A DNA stretch of 64,000 nucleotides from Acholoe squamosa. Its lineage: Eukaryota > Annelida > Polychaeta > Phyllodocida > Polynoidae. Where the stretch lies: NCBI GenBank assembly GCA_949317995.1, contig OX439046.1, positions 78,036,934 through 78,100,933 on the forward strand, written 5' to 3'. The translations under genes were made by a program, and so were the position numbers. Of the stretch, positions 33,911 through 49,500 are shown piece after piece (positions within the stretch are counted from its first letter, which is position 1; every line of letters begins with the position of its first letter). The notes below the pieces were generated by a model. The model was not told the origin of the DNA. It searched no databases and saw nothing but the letters and a program-made list of their open reading frames with translations.

Positions 33911-36900
33911 ACTTTTAACTGGAACTTGATTTAGTTGTTCTTCATTGTCTATCGAAAGATTCTGTTAGCATCGAGGGGTAAAACCCTTCAACTGTATGTT
34001 AATTGGCAGGCTGACATTAAGACAGACATTTAGACAGACTTTGTGACTCTGAACTTTACCCATGTCAGTCTACTCATGTCTACAATGAGTGAGGCGATAG
34101 ACCTAACTGCCAGTTATGTCAGAACACCTTTCCCAACTTTGGTGTAATGATCCTGCATTACTGCTGTGCAGTACTGGTGGGTTTATATCCAGCATGTCAT
34201 TGGTGCATCATGCTGTATGTATACAGAAGGGTATCAGGTCTGTATCCAACATGTCATTGGTGCATCATGCTGTATGTATACAGGAGGGTGTCAGGTCTGT
34301 ATCCAGCATGTCATTGGTACATCATGCTGTACATACAGGAGGGTATCAGGTCTGTATCCAGCATGTCATTGGTACATCATGCTGTATGTATACAGGAGGG
34401 TATCAGGTCTGTATCCAGCATGTCATTGGAACATCATGCTGTATGTATACAGGAGGGTGTCAGGTCTGTATCCAGCATGTCATTGGTGCATCATGCTGTA
34501 TGTATACAGGAGGGTATCAGGTCTGTATCCAACATGTCATTGGTACATCATGCTGTACATACAGGAGGGTATCAGGTCTGTATCCAGCATGTCATTGGTG
34601 CATCATGCTGTATGTATACAGGAGGGTATCAGGTCTGTATCCAGCATGTCATTGGTGCATCATGCTGTATGTATACAGGAGGGTATCAGGTCTGTATCCA
34701 GCATGTCATTGGTACATCATGCTGTATACAGGAGGGTATCAGGTCTGTATCCAGCATGTCGTTGGTGCATCATGCTGTACATACAGGAGGGTATCAGGTC
34801 TGTATCCAGCATGTCATTGGTACATCATGCTGTATGTATACAAGAGGGTATCAGGTCTGTATCCAGCATGTCATTGGTACATCATGCTGTATGTATACAG
34901 GAGGGTATCAGGTCTGTATCCAGCATGTCATTGGTACATCATGCTGTATGTATACAGGAGGGTATCAGGTCTGTATCCAGCATGTCATTGGTACATCATG
35001 CTGTATGTATACAGGAGGGTATCAGGTCTGTATCCAGCATGTCATTGGTACATCATGCTGTATGTATACAGGAGGGTATCAGGTCTGTATCCAGCATGTC
35101 AATGGTACATCATGCTGTATGTATACAGGAGGGTATCAGGTCTGTATCCAGCATGTCATTGGTACATCATGCTGTATGTATACAGGAGGGTATCAGGTCT
35201 GTATCCAGCATGTCATTGGTACATCATGCTGTATGTGTACAGGAGGGTATCAGGTCTGTATCCAGCATGTCATTGGTACATCATGCTGTACATACAGGAG
35301 GGTATCAGGTCTGTATCCAGCATGTCATTGGTACATCATGCTGTATACAGGAGGGTATCAGGTCTGTATCCAGCATGTCGTTGGTGCATCATGCTGTATG
35401 TATACAGGAGGGTATCAGGTCTGTATCCAGCATGTCATTGGTACATCATGCTGTATGTATACAGGAGGGTATCAGGTCTGTATCCAGCATGTCATTGGTG
35501 CATCATGCTGTATGTATACAGGAAGGTATCAGGTCTGTATCCAGCATGTCATTGGTACATCATGCTGTATGTATACAGGAGGGTATCAGGTCTGTATCCA
35601 GCATGTCATTGGTGCATCATGCTGTATGTATACAGGAGGGTATCAGGTCTGTATCCAGCATGTCATTGGTACATCATGCTGTATGTATACAGGAGGGTAT
35701 CAAGTCTGTATCCAGCATGTCGTTGGTGCATCATGCTGTATGTATACAGGAGGGTATCAGGTCTGTATCCAGCATGTCATTGGTACATCATGCTGTATGT
35801 ATACAGGAGGGTATCAGGTCTGTATCCAGCATGTCATTGGTACATCATGCTGTATGTATACAGGAGGGTATCAGGTCTGTATCCAGCATGTCATTGGTGC
35901 ATCATGCTGTATGTATACAGGAGGGTATCAGGTCTGTATCCAGCATGTCATTGGTACATCATGCTGTACATGCAGGAGGGTATCAGGTCTGTATCCAGCA
36001 TGTCATTGGTACATCATGCTGTATGTATACAGGAGGGTATCAGGTCTGTATCCAGCATGTCATTGGTACATCATGCTGTACATACAGGAGGGTATCAGGT
36101 CTGTATCCAGCATGTCATTGGTACATCATGCTGTACATACAGGAGGGTATCAGGTCTGTATCCAGCATGTCATTGGTACATCATGCTGTATGTATACAGG
36201 AGGGTATCAGGTCTGTATCCAGCATGTCATTGGTGCATCATGCTGTATGTATACAGGAGGGTATCAGGTCTGTATCCAGCATGTCATTGGTACATCATGC
36301 TGTATACAGGAGGGTATCAGGTCTGTATCCAGCATGTCATTGGTACATCATGCTGTACATGCAGGAGGGTATCAGGTCTGTATCCAGCATGTCATTGGTA
36401 CATTATGCTGTACATACAGGAGGGTATCAGGTCTGTATCCAGCATGTCATTGGTACATCATGCTGTATGTATACAGGAGGGTATCAGGTCTGTATTCAGC
36501 ATGTCATTGGTACATCATGCTGTATGTATACAGGAGGGTATCAGGTCTGTATCCAGCATGTCATTGGTACATCATGCTGTATACAGGAGGGTATCAGGTC
36601 TGTATCCAGCATGTCAATGGTACATCATGCTGTATGTATACAGGAGGGTATCAGGTCTGTATCCAGCATGTCATTGGTACATCATGCTGTATACAGGAGG
36701 GTATCAGGTCTGTATCCAGCATGTCATTGGTACATTATGCTGTACATACAGGAGGGTATCAGGTCTGTATCCAGCATGTCATTGGTACATCATGCTGTAC
36801 ATACAGGAGGGTATCAGGTCTGTATCCAGCATGTCAATGGTACATCATGCTGTATGTAAACAGGAGGGTATCAGGTCTGTATCCAGCATGTCATTGGTAC

Positions 36901-39900
36901 ATCATGCTGTATGTATACAGGAGGGTATCAGGTCTGTATCCAGCATGTCATTGGTACATCATGCTGTATACAGGAGGGTATCAGGTCTGTATCCAGCATG
37001 TCATTGGTACATTATGCTGTACATACAGGAGGGTATCAGGTCTGTATCCAGCATGTCAATGGTACATCATGCTGTATGTATACAGGAGGGTATGAGGTCT
37101 GTATCCAGCATGTCATTGGTACATCATGCTGTATGTATACAGGAGGGTATAAGGTCTGTAACCAGCATGTCATTGGTACATCATGCTGTATGTATACAGG
37201 AGGGTATCAGGTCTGTATCCAGCATGTCATTGGTACATCATGCTGTACATACAGGAGGGTATCAGGTCTGTATCCAGCATGTCATTGTTACATCATGCTG
37301 TATGTATACAGGAGGGTATCAGGTCTGTATCCAGCATGTCATTGGTACATCATGCTGTACATACAGGAGGGTATCAGGTCTGTATCCAGCATGTCATTGA
37401 TACATCATGCTGTATGTATACAGGAGGGTATCAGGTCTGTATCCAGCATGTCATTGGTACATCATGCTGTATGTATACAGGAGGGTGTCAGGTCTGTATC
37501 CAGCATGTCATTGGTACATCATGCTGTATGTATACAGGAGGGTATCAGGTCTGTATCCAGCATGTCATTGGTACATCATGCTGTACATACAGGAGGGTAT
37601 CAGGTCTGTATCCAGCATGTCAATGGTATATCATGCTGTATGTATACAGGAGGGTATCAGGTCTGTATCCAGCATGTCATTGATACATCATGCTGTATGT
37701 ATACAGGAGGGTATCAGGTCTGTATCCAGCATGTCATTGGTACATCATGCTGTACATACAGGAGGGTATCAGGTCTGTATCCAGCATGTCAATGGTATAT
37801 CATGCTGTATGTATACAGGAGGGTATCAGGTCTGTATCCAGCATGTCATTGGTACATCATGCTGTATACAGGAGGGTATCAGGTCTGTATCCAGCATGTC
37901 ATTGATACATCATGCTGTATGTATACAGGAGGGTATCAGGTCTGTATCCAGCATGTCATTGATACATCATGCTGTATGTATACAGGAGGGTATCAGGTCT
38001 GTATCCAGCATGTCATTGGTACATCATGCTGTACATACAGGAGGGTATCAGGTCTGTATCCAGCATGTCATTGGTACATCATGCTGTATACAGGAGGGTA
38101 TCAGGTCTGTATCCAGCATGTCATTGGTACATCATGCTGTACATACAGGAGGGTATCAGGTCTGTATCCAGCATGTCGTTGGTACATCATGCTGTACATA
38201 CAGGAGGGTATCAGGTCTGTATCCAGCATGTCATTGGTACATCATGCTGTATGTATACAGGAGGGTATCAGGTCTGTATCCAGCATGTCATTGGTACATC
38301 ATGCTGTATGTATACAGAAGGGTATCAGGTCTGTATCCAGCATGTCATTGGTACATCATGCTGTACATACACGAGGGTATCAGGTCTGTATCCAGCATGT
38401 CATTGGTACATTATGCTGTACATACAGGAGGGCATCAGGTCTGTATCCAGCATGTCATTGGTACATCATGCTGTATGTATACAGGAGGGTATCAGGTCTG
38501 TATCCAGCATGTCATTGGTACATCATGCTGTATGTATACAGAAGGGTATCAGGTCTGTATCCAGCATGTCATTGGTACATCATGCTGTACATACACGAGG
38601 GTATCAGGTCTGTATCCAGCATGTCATTGGTGCATCATGCTGTACATACAGGAGGGTATCAGGTCTGTATCCAGCATGTCATTGGTACATCATGCTGTAC
38701 ATACAGGAAGGTATCAGGTCTGTATCCAGCATGTCATTGGTACATCATGCTGTATGTATACAGGAGGGTATCAGGTCTGTATCCAGCATGTCATTGGTAC
38801 ATCATGCTGTATGTATACAGGAGGGTATCAGGTCTGTATCCAGCATGTCATTGGTACATCATGCTGTATGTATACAGGAGGGTATCAGGTCTGTATCCAG
38901 CATGTCATTGGTACATCATGCTGTATGTATACAGGAGGGTATCAGGTCTGTATCCAGCATGTCATTGGTACATCATGCTGTATGTATACAGGAGGGTATC
39001 AGGTCTGTATCCAGCATGTCGTTGGTGCATCATGCTGTATGTATACAGGAGGGTATCAGGTCTGTATCCAGCATGTCATTGGTACATCATGCTGTATGTA
39101 TACAGGAAGGTATCAGGTCTGTATCCAGCATGTCATTGGTACATCATGCTGTATGTATACAGGAAGGTATCAGGTCTGTATCCAGCATGTCATTGGTGCA
39201 TCATGCTGTACATACAGGAAGGTATCAGGTCTGTATCCAGCATGTCATTGGTACATCATGCTGTATGTATACAGGAGGGTATCAGGTCTGTATCCAGCAT
39301 GTCATTGGTACATCATGCTGTATGTATACAGGAGGGTATCAGGTCTGTATCCAGCACGTCATTGGTACATCATGCTGTATGTATACAGGAGGGTATCAGG
39401 TCTGTATCCAGCATGTCATTGGTACATCATGCTGTATGTATACAGGAGGGTATCAGGTCTGTATCCAGCATGTCATTGGTACATCATGCTGTATGTATAC
39501 AGGAGGGTATCAGGTCTGTATCCAGCATGTCATTGGTGCATCATGCTGTATGTATACAGGAGGGTATGAGGTCTGTATCCAGCATGTCATTGGTACATCA
39601 TGCTGTATACAGGAGGGTATCAGGTCTGTATCCAGCATGTCATTGGTGCATCATGCTGTATGTATACAGGAGGGTATCAGGTCTGTATCCAGCATGTCAT
39701 TGGTGCATCATGCTGTATGTATACAGGAGGGTATCAGGTCTGTATCCAGCATGTCATTGGTACATCATGCTGTATACAGGAGGGTATCAGGTCTGTATCC
39801 AGCATGTCATTGGTGCATCATGCTGTATGTATACAGGAGGGTATCAGGTCTGTATCCAGCATGTCATTGGTACATCATGCTGTATGTATACAGGAGGGTA

Positions 39901-42900
39901 TCAGGTCTGTATCCAGCATGTCATTGGTACATCATGCTGTACATACAGGAGGGTATCAGGTCTGTATCCAGCATGTCATTGGTACATCATGCTGTATGTA
40001 TACAGGAAGGTATCAGGTCTGTATCCAGCATGTCGTTGGTGCATCATGCTGTACATACAGGAGGGTATCAGGTCTGTATCCAGCATGTCATTGGTACATC
40101 ATGCTGTATGTATACAGGAGGGTATCAGGTCTGTATCCAGCATGTCATTGGTACATCATGCTGTATGTATACAGGAGGGTATCAGGTCTGTATCCAGCAT
40201 GTCATTGATACATCATGCTGTATGTATACAGGAGGGTATCAGGTCTGTATCCAGCATGTCATTGGTACATCATGCTGTATACAGGAGGGTATCAGGTCTG
40301 TATCCAGCATGTCATTGGTACATCATGCTGTATGTATACAGGAGGGTATCAGGTCTGTATCCAGCATGTCATTGGTACATCATGCTGTATGTATACAGGA
40401 GGGTATCAGGTCTGTATCCAGCATGTCATTGGTACATCATGCTGTATGTATACAAGAGGGTATCAGGTCTGTATCCAGCATGTCATTGGTACATCATGCT
40501 GTACATACAGGAGGGTATCAGGTCTGTATCCAGCATGTCATTGGTACATCATGCTGTACATACAGGAGGGTATCAGGTCTGTATCCAGCATGTCATTGGT
40601 ACATCATGCTGTATACAGGAGGGTATCAGGTCTGTATCCAGCATGTCATTGGTACATCATGCTGTATGTATACAGGAGGGTATCAGGTCTGTATCCAGCA
40701 TGTCATTGGTACATCATGCTGTATACAGGAGGGTATCAGGTCTGTATCCAGCATGTCATTGGTACATCATGATGTATGTATACAGGAGGGTATCAGGTCT
40801 GTATCCAGCATGTCATTGGTGCATCATGCTGTATACAGGAGGGTATCAGGTCTGTATCCAGCATGTCATTGGTACATCATGCTGTATACAGGAGGGTATC
40901 AGGTCTGTATCCAGCATGTCATTGGTACATCATGCTGTATACAGGAGGGTATCAGGTCTGTATCCAGCATGTCATTGGTGCATCATGCTGTATGTATACA
41001 AGAGGGTATCAGGTCTGTATCCAGCATGTCATTGGTACATCATGCTGTATGTATACAGGAGGGTATCAGGTATGTATCCAGCATGTCATTGGTGCATCAT
41101 GCTGTATGTATACAGGAGGGTATCTGGTCTGTATCCAGCATGTCATTGGTACATCATGCTGTATACAGGAGGGTATCAGGTCTGTATCCAGCATGTCATT
41201 GGTGCATCATGCTGTATGTATACAGGAAGGTATCAGGTCTGTATCCAGCATGTCATTGGTACATCATGCTGTACATACAGGAGGGTATCAGGTCTGTATC
41301 CAGCATGTCATTGGTACATCATGCTGTATGTATACAGGAAGGTATCAGGTCTGTATCCAGCATGTCATTGGTGCATCATGCTGTATACAGGAGGGTATCA
41401 GGTCTGTATCCAGCATGTCATTGGTACATCATGCTGTATGTATACAGGAGGGTATCAAGTCTGTATCCAGCATGTCATTGGTATATCATGCTGTATGTAT
41501 ACAGGAGGGTATCAGGTCTGTATCCAGCATGTCATTGGTGCATCATGCTGTATGTATACAGGAGGGTATCAGGTCTGTATCCAGCATGTCATTGGTACAT
41601 CATGCTGTATGTATACAGGAGGGTATCAGGTCTGTATCCAGCATGTCATTGGTACATCATGCTGTATACAGGAGGGTATCAGGTCTGTATCCAGCATGTC
41701 ATTGGTACATCATGCTGTACATACAGGAGGGTATCAGGTCTGTATCCAGCATGTCATTGGTGCATCATGCTGTATATATACAGGAAGGTATCAGGTCTGT
41801 ATCCAGCATGTCATTGGTATATCATGCTGTATGTATACAGGAGGGTATCAGGTCTGTATCCAGCATGTCATTGGTACATCATGCTGTACATACAGGAGGG
41901 TATCAGGTCTGTATCCAGCATGTCATTGGTGCATCATGCTGTATGTATACAGGAGGGTATCAGGTCTGTATCCAGCATGTCATTGGTATATCATGCTGTA
42001 TGTATACAGGAGGGTATCAGGTCTGTATCCAGCATGTCATTGGTACATCATGCTGTATACAGGAGGGTATCAGGTCTGTATCCAGCATGTCATTGGTACA
42101 TCATGCTGTACATACAGGAGGGTATCAGGTCTGTATTCAGCATGTCATTGGTGCATCATGCTGTATATATACAGGAAGGTATCAGGTCTGTATCCAGCAT
42201 GTCATTGGTACATCATGCTGTATACAGGAGGGTATCAGGTCTGTATCCAGCATGTCACTGGTACATCATGCTGTATGTATACAGGAGGGTATCAGGTCTG
42301 TATCCAGCATGTCATTGATACATCATGCTGTATACAGGAAGGTATCAGGTCTGTATCCAGCATGTCATTGGTACATCATGCTGTACATACAGGAGGGTAT
42401 CAGGTCTGTATCCAGCATGTCATTGGTACATCATGCTGTACATACAGGAGGGTATCAGGTCTGTATCCAGCATGTCATTGGTACATCATGCTGTATGTAT
42501 ACAGGAGGGTATCAGGTCTGTATCCAGCATGTCATTGGTGCATCATGCTGTATGTATACAGGAGGGTATCAGGTCTGTATCCAGCATGTCATTGGTGCAT
42601 CATGCTGTATGTATACAGGAGGGTATCAGGTCTGTATCCAGCATGTCATTGGTACATCATGCTGTATGTATACAGGAGGGTATCAGGTCTGTATCCAGCA
42701 TGTCATTGGTACATCATCCTGTACATACAGGAGGGTATCAAGTCTGTATCCAGCATGTCATTGGTGCATCATGCTGTATGTATACAGGAGGGTATCAGGT
42801 CTGTATCCAGCATGTCATTGGTACATCATGCTGTATGTATACAGGAGGGTATCAGGTCTGTATCCAGCATGTCATTGGTGCATCATGCTGTATGTATACA

Positions 42901-43563
42901 GGAGGGTATCAAGTCTGTATCCAGCATGTCATTGGTACATCATGCTGTATGTATACAGGAGGGTATCAGGTCTGTAGCCAGCATGTCATTGGTGCATCAT
43001 GCTGTACATACAGGAGGGTATCAGGTCTGTATCCAGCATGTCATTGATACATCATGCTGTATGTATACAGGAAGGTATCAGGTCTGTATTCAGCATGTCA
43101 TTGGTACATCATGCTGTACATACAGGAGGGTATCAGGTCTGTATCCAGCATGTCAATGGTACATCATGCTGTATGTAAACAGGAGGGTATCAGGTCTGTA
43201 TCCAGCATGTCATTGGTACATCATGCTGTATGTATACAGGAGGGTATCAGGTCTGTATCCAGCATGTCATTGGTACATCATGCTGTACATACAGGAGGGT
43301 ATCAGGTCTGTATCCAGCATGTCATTGGTACATCATGCTGTACATACAGGAGGGTATCAGGTCTGTATCCAGCATGTCATTGGTGCATCATGCTGTATGT
43401 ATACAGGAGGGTATCAGGTCTGTATCCAGCATGTCATTGGTACATCATGCTGTACATACAGGAGGGTATCAGGTCTGTATCCAGCATGTCATTGGTACAT
43501 CATGCTGTACATACAGGAGGGTATCAAGTCTGTATCCAGCATGTCATTGGTACATCATGCTGT

Positions 43564-46500
43564 ATGTATACAGGAGGGTATCAGGTCTGTATCCAGCATG
43601 TCATTGGTACATCATGCTGTATGTATACAGGAGGGTATCAGGTCTGTATCCAGCATGTCATTGGTACATCATGCTGTATACAGGAGGGTATCAGGTCTGT
43701 ATCCAGCATGTCATTGGTACATCATGCTGTACATACAGGAAGGTATCAGGTCTGTATCCAGCATGTCATTGGTGCATCATGCTGTATGTATACAGGAGGG
43801 TATCAGGTCTGTATCCAGCATGTCATTGGTGCATCATGCTGTATGTATACAGGAGGGTATCAGGTCTGTATCCAGCATGTCATTGGTACATCATGCTGTA
43901 TGTATACAGGAAGGTATCAGGTCTGTATCCAGCATGTCATTGGTACATCATGCTGTATGTATACAGGAAGGTATCAGGTCTGTATCCAGCATGTCATTGG
44001 TACATCATGCTGTACATACAGGAAGGTATCAGGTCTGTATCCAGCATGTCATTGGTACATCATGCTGTATACAGGAGGGTATCAGGTCTGTATCCAGCAT
44101 GTCATTGGTACATCATGCTGTATGTATACAGGAGGGTATCAGGTCTGTATCCAGCATGTCATTGGTACATCATGCTGTATGTATACAGGAGGGTATCAGG
44201 TCTGTATCCAGCATGTCATTGGTACATCATGCTGTACATACAGGAGGGTATCAGGTCTGTATCCAGCATGTCAATGGTACATCATGCTGTATGTATACAG
44301 GAGGGTATCAGGTCTGTATCCAGCATGTCATTGGTACATCATGCTGTACATACAGGAGGGTATCAAGTCTGTATCCAGCATGTCATTGGTACATCATGCT
44401 GTATGTATACAGGAGGGTATCAGGTCTGTATCCAGCATGTCAATGGTACATCATGCTGTATGTATACAGGAGGGTATCAGGTCTGTATCCAGCATGTCAT
44501 TGGTACATCATGCTGTACATACAGGAGGGTATCAGGTCTGTATCCAGCATGTCATTGGTGCATCATGCTGTACATACAGGAGGGTATCAAGTCTGTATCC
44601 AGCATGTCATTGGTACATCATGCTGTATGTATACAGGAGGGTATCAGGTCTGTATCCAGCATGTCATTGATACATCATGCTGTACATAGAGGAGGTATCA
44701 GGTCTGTATCCAGCATGTCATTGGTACATCATGCTGTATGTATACAGGAGGGTATCAGGTCTGTATCCAGCATGTCATTGGTACTTCATGCTGTATGTGT
44801 ACAGGAGGGTATCAGGTCTGTATCCAGCATGTCATTGGTACATCATGCTGTATGTATACAGGAGGGTATCAGGTTCGTATCCAGCATGTCATTGGTGCAT
44901 CATGCGGTATGTATACAGGAAGGTATCAGGTCTGTATCCAGCATGTCATTGGTACATCATGCTGTACATACAGGATGGTATCAGGTCTGCATCCAGCATG
45001 TCATTGATACATCATGCTGTATGTATACAGGAAGGTATTAGGTCTGTATCCAGCATGTCATTGGTACATCATGCTGTATACAGGAGGGTATCAGGTCTGT
45101 ATCCAGCATGTCACTAGTACATCATGCTGTATGTATACAGGAGGGTATCAGGTCTGTATTCAGCATGTCATTGGTGCATCGTGCTGTACATACAGGAGGG
45201 TATCAGGTCTGTATCCAGCATGTCATTGGTGCATCATGCTGTATGTATACAGGAGGGTATCAGGTCTGTATCCAGCATGTCATTGGTACATCATGCTGTA
45301 TGTATACAGGAGGGTATCAGGTCTGTATCCAGCATGTCATTGATACATCATGCTGTACATACAGGAGGGTATGAGGTCTGTATCCAGCATGTCATTGGTA
45401 CATCATGCTGTATGTATACAGGAGGGTATCAGGTCTGTATCCAGCATGTCATTGGTGCATCATGCTGTACATACAGGAGGGTATCAGGTCTGTATCCAGC
45501 ATGTCATTGATACATCATGCTGTACATACAGGAGGGTATGAGGTCTGTATCCAGCATGTCATTGGTGCATCATGCTGTACATACAGGAGGGTATCAGGTC
45601 TGTATCCAGCATGTCATTGATACATCATGCTGTACATACAGGAGGGTATGAGGTCTGTATCCAGCATGTCACTGGTACATCATGCTGTATGTATACAGGA
45701 GGGTATCAGGTCTGTATTCAGCATGTCATTGGTACATCATGCTGTACATACAGGAAGGTATCAGGTCTGTATCCAGCATGTCATTGGTACATCATGCTGT
45801 ATGTATACAGGAAGGTATCAGGTCTGTATCCAGCATGTCATTGGTACATCATGCTGTATACAGGAGGGTATCAGGTCTGTATCCAGCATGTCATTGGTAC
45901 ATCATGCTGTATGTATACAGGAGGGTATCAGGTCTGTATCCAGCATGTCATTGATACATCATGCTGTACATACAGGAGGGTATCAGGTCTGTAACCAGCA
46001 TGTCATTGGTGCATCATGCTGTATGTATACAGGAGGGTATCAGGTCTGTATTCAGCATGTCATTGGTACATCATGCTGTACATACAGGAAGGTATCAGGT
46101 CTGTATCCAGCATGTCATTGGTACATCATGCTGTATACAGGAGGGTATCAGGTCTGTATCCAGCATGTCATTGGTACATCATGCTGTATGTATACAGGAG
46201 GGTATCAGGTCTGTATCCAGCATGTCATTGGTACATCATGCTGTATGTATACAGGAGGGTATCAGGTCTGTATCCAGCATGTCATTGGTGCATCATGCTG
46301 TACATACAGGAGGGTATCAAGTCTGTATCCAGCATGTCATTGGTACATCATGCTGTATGTATACAGGAGGGTATCAGGTCTGTATCCAGCATGTCATTGA
46401 TACATCATGCTGTACATAGAGGAGGTATCAGGTCTGTATCCAGCATGTCATTGGTACATCATGCTGTATGTATACAGGAGGGTATCAGGTCTGTATCCAG

Positions 46501-49500
46501 CATGTCATTGGTACTTCATGCTGTATGTGTACAGGAGGGTATCAGGTCTGTATCCAGCATGTCATTGGTACATCATGCTGTATGTATACAGGAGGGTATC
46601 AGGTTCGTATCCAGCATGTCATTGGTGCATCATGTGGTATGTATACAGGAGGGTATCAGGTCTGTATCCAGCATGTCATTGGTACATCATGCTGTATGTA
46701 TACAGGAGGGTATCAGGTCTGTATCCAGCATGTCATTGGTACATCATGCTGTATACAGGAGGGTATCAGGTCTGTATCCAGCATGTCATTGGTACATCAT
46801 GCTGTACATACAGGAAGGTATCAGGTCTGTATCCAGCATGTCATTGGTGCATCATGCTGTATGTATACAGGAGGGTATCAGGTCTGTATCCAGCATGTCA
46901 TTGGTGCATCATGCTGTATGTATACAGGAGGGTATCAGGTCTGTATCCAGCATGTCATTGGTACATCATGCTGTATGTATACAGGAAGGTATCAGGTCTG
47001 TATCCAGCATGTCATTGGTACATCATGCTGTATGTATACAGGAAGGTATCAGGTCTGTATCCAGCATGTCATTGGTACATCATGCTGTACATACAGGAAG
47101 GTATCAGGTCTGTATCCAGCATGTCATTGGTACATCATGCTGTATACAGGAGGGTATCAGGTCTGTATCCAGCATGTCATTGGTACATCATGCTGTATGT
47201 ATACAGGAGGGTATCAGGTCTGTATCCAGCATGTCATTGGTACATCATGCTGTATGTATACAGGAGGGTATCAGGTCTGTATCCAGCATGTCATTGGTAC
47301 ATCATGCTGTACATACAGGAGGGTATCAGGTCTGTATCCAGCATGTCAATGGTACATCATGCTGTATGTATACAGGAGGGTATCAGGTCTGTATCCAGCA
47401 TGTCATTGGTACATCATGCTGTACATACAGGAGGGTATCAAGTCTGTATCCAGCATGTCATTGGTACATCATGCTGTATGTATACAGGAGGGTATCAGGT
47501 CTGTATCCAGCATGTCAATGGTACATCATGCTGTATGTATACAGGAGGGTATCAGGTCTGTATCCAGCATGTCATTGGTACATCATGCTGTACATACAGG
47601 AGGGTATCAGGTCTGTATCCAGCATGTCATTGGTGCATCATGCTGTACATACAGGAGGGTATCAAGTCTGTATCCAGCATGTCATTGGTACATCATGCTG
47701 TATGTATACAGGAGGGTATCAGGTCTGTATCCAGCATGTCATTGATACATCATGCTGTACATAGAGGAGGTATCAGGTCTGTATCCAGCATGTCATTGGT
47801 ACATCATGCTGTATGTATACAGGAGGGTATCAGGTCTGTATCCAGCATGTCATTGGTACTTCATGCTGTATGTGTACAGGAGGGTATCAGGTCTGTATCC
47901 AGCATGTCATTGGTACATCATGCTGTATGTATACAGGAGGGTATCAGGTTCGTATCCAGCATGTCATTGGTGCATCATGCGGTATGTATACAGGAAGGTA
48001 TCAGGTCTGTATCCAGCATGTCATTGGTACATCATGCTGTACATACAGGATGGTATCAGGTCTGCATCCAGCATGTCATTGATACATCATGCTGTATGTA
48101 TACAGGAAGGTATTAGGTCTGTATCCAGCATGTCATTGGTACATCATGCTGTATACAGGAGGGTATCAGGTCTGTATCCAGCATGTCACTAGTACATCAT
48201 GCTGTATGTATACAGGAGGGTATCAGGTCTGTATTCAGCATGTCATTGGTGCATCGTGCTGTACATACAGGAGGGTATCAGGTCTGTATCCAGCATGTCA
48301 TTGGTGCATCATGCTGTATGTATACAGGAGGGTATCAGGTCTGTATCCAGCATGTCATTGGTACATCATGCTGTATGTATACAGGAGGGTATCAGGTCTG
48401 TATCCAGCATGTCATTGATACATCATGCTGTACATACAGGAGGGTATGAGGTCTGTATCCAGCATGTCATTGGTACATCATGCTGTATGTATACAGGAGG
48501 GTATCAGGTCTGTATCCAGCATGTCATTGGTGCATCATGCTGTACATACAGGAGGGTATCAGGTCTGTATCCAGCATGTCATTGATACATCATGCTGTAC
48601 ATACAGGAGGGTATGAGGTCTGTATCCAGCATGTCATTGGTGCATCATGCTGTACATACAGGAGGGTATCAGGTCTGTATCCAGCATGTCATTGATACAT
48701 CATGCTGTACATACAGGAGGGTATGAGGTCTGTATCCAGCATGTCACTGGTACATCATGCTGTATGTATACAGGAGGGTATCAGGTCTGTATTCAGCATG
48801 TCATTGGTACATCATGCTGTACATACAGGAAGGTATCAGGTCTGTATCCAGCATGTCATTGGTACATCATGCTGTATGTATACAGGAAGGTATCAGGTCT
48901 GTATCCAGCATGTCATTGGTACATCATGCTGTATACAGGAGGGTATCAGGTCTGTATCCAGCATGTCATTGGTACATCATGCTGTATGTATACAGGAGGG
49001 TATCAGGTCTGTATCCAGCATGTCATTGATACATCATGCTGTACATACAGGAGGGTATCAGGTCTGTAACCAGCATGTCATTGGTGCATCATGCTGTATG
49101 TATACAGGAGGGTATCAGGTCTGTATTCAGCATGTCATTGGTACATCATGCTGTACATACAGGAAGGTATCAGGTCTGTATCCAGCATGTCATTGGTACA
49201 TCATGCTGTATACAGGAGGGTATCAGGTCTGTATCCAGCATGTCATTGGTACATCATGCTGTACATACAGGAGGGTATCAGGTCTGTAACCAGCATGTCA
49301 TTGATACATCATGCTGTATGTATACAGGAAGGTATCAGGTCTGTATCCAGCATGTCATTGGTACATCATGCTGTATGTATACAGGAGGGTATCAGGTCTG
49401 TATCCAGCATGTCATTGGTACATCATGCTGTATGTATACAGGAGGGTATCAGGTCTGTATCCAGCATGTCATTGGTGCATCATGCTGTACATACAGGAGG

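Larger units (their letters stand above)
32382..34180. other. Unique region: repeat fragments and a hairpin cluster
   Basis: Contains dispersed family 1 copy C, an internal duplication (blocks GTCATTTCACTAATGTGTG at 32675 and GTCATGTTACTAATGTGTC at 32869), and a 60-bp diverged repeat at both ends of the region (about 32405 and 33995). It also holds a relatively CpG-rich, hairpin-rich stretch at 33530-33800. Open frames 33536-33820 (+), 33405-33740 (-), 33167-33439 (+) and 32377-32598 (+) show no recognisable domains, and the first two overlap on opposite strands. I do not call a gene. Confidence 0.6.

Noticed and set aside
36911..44689. Open frame of 2592 codons (and nested frames of 897-1094 codons) as a giant repetitive protein
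   Set aside because: The unit lacks stop triplets in all forward phases, units change length by 2 bp so the frame shifts every few copies, and there is no non-repetitive N- or C-terminal domain.
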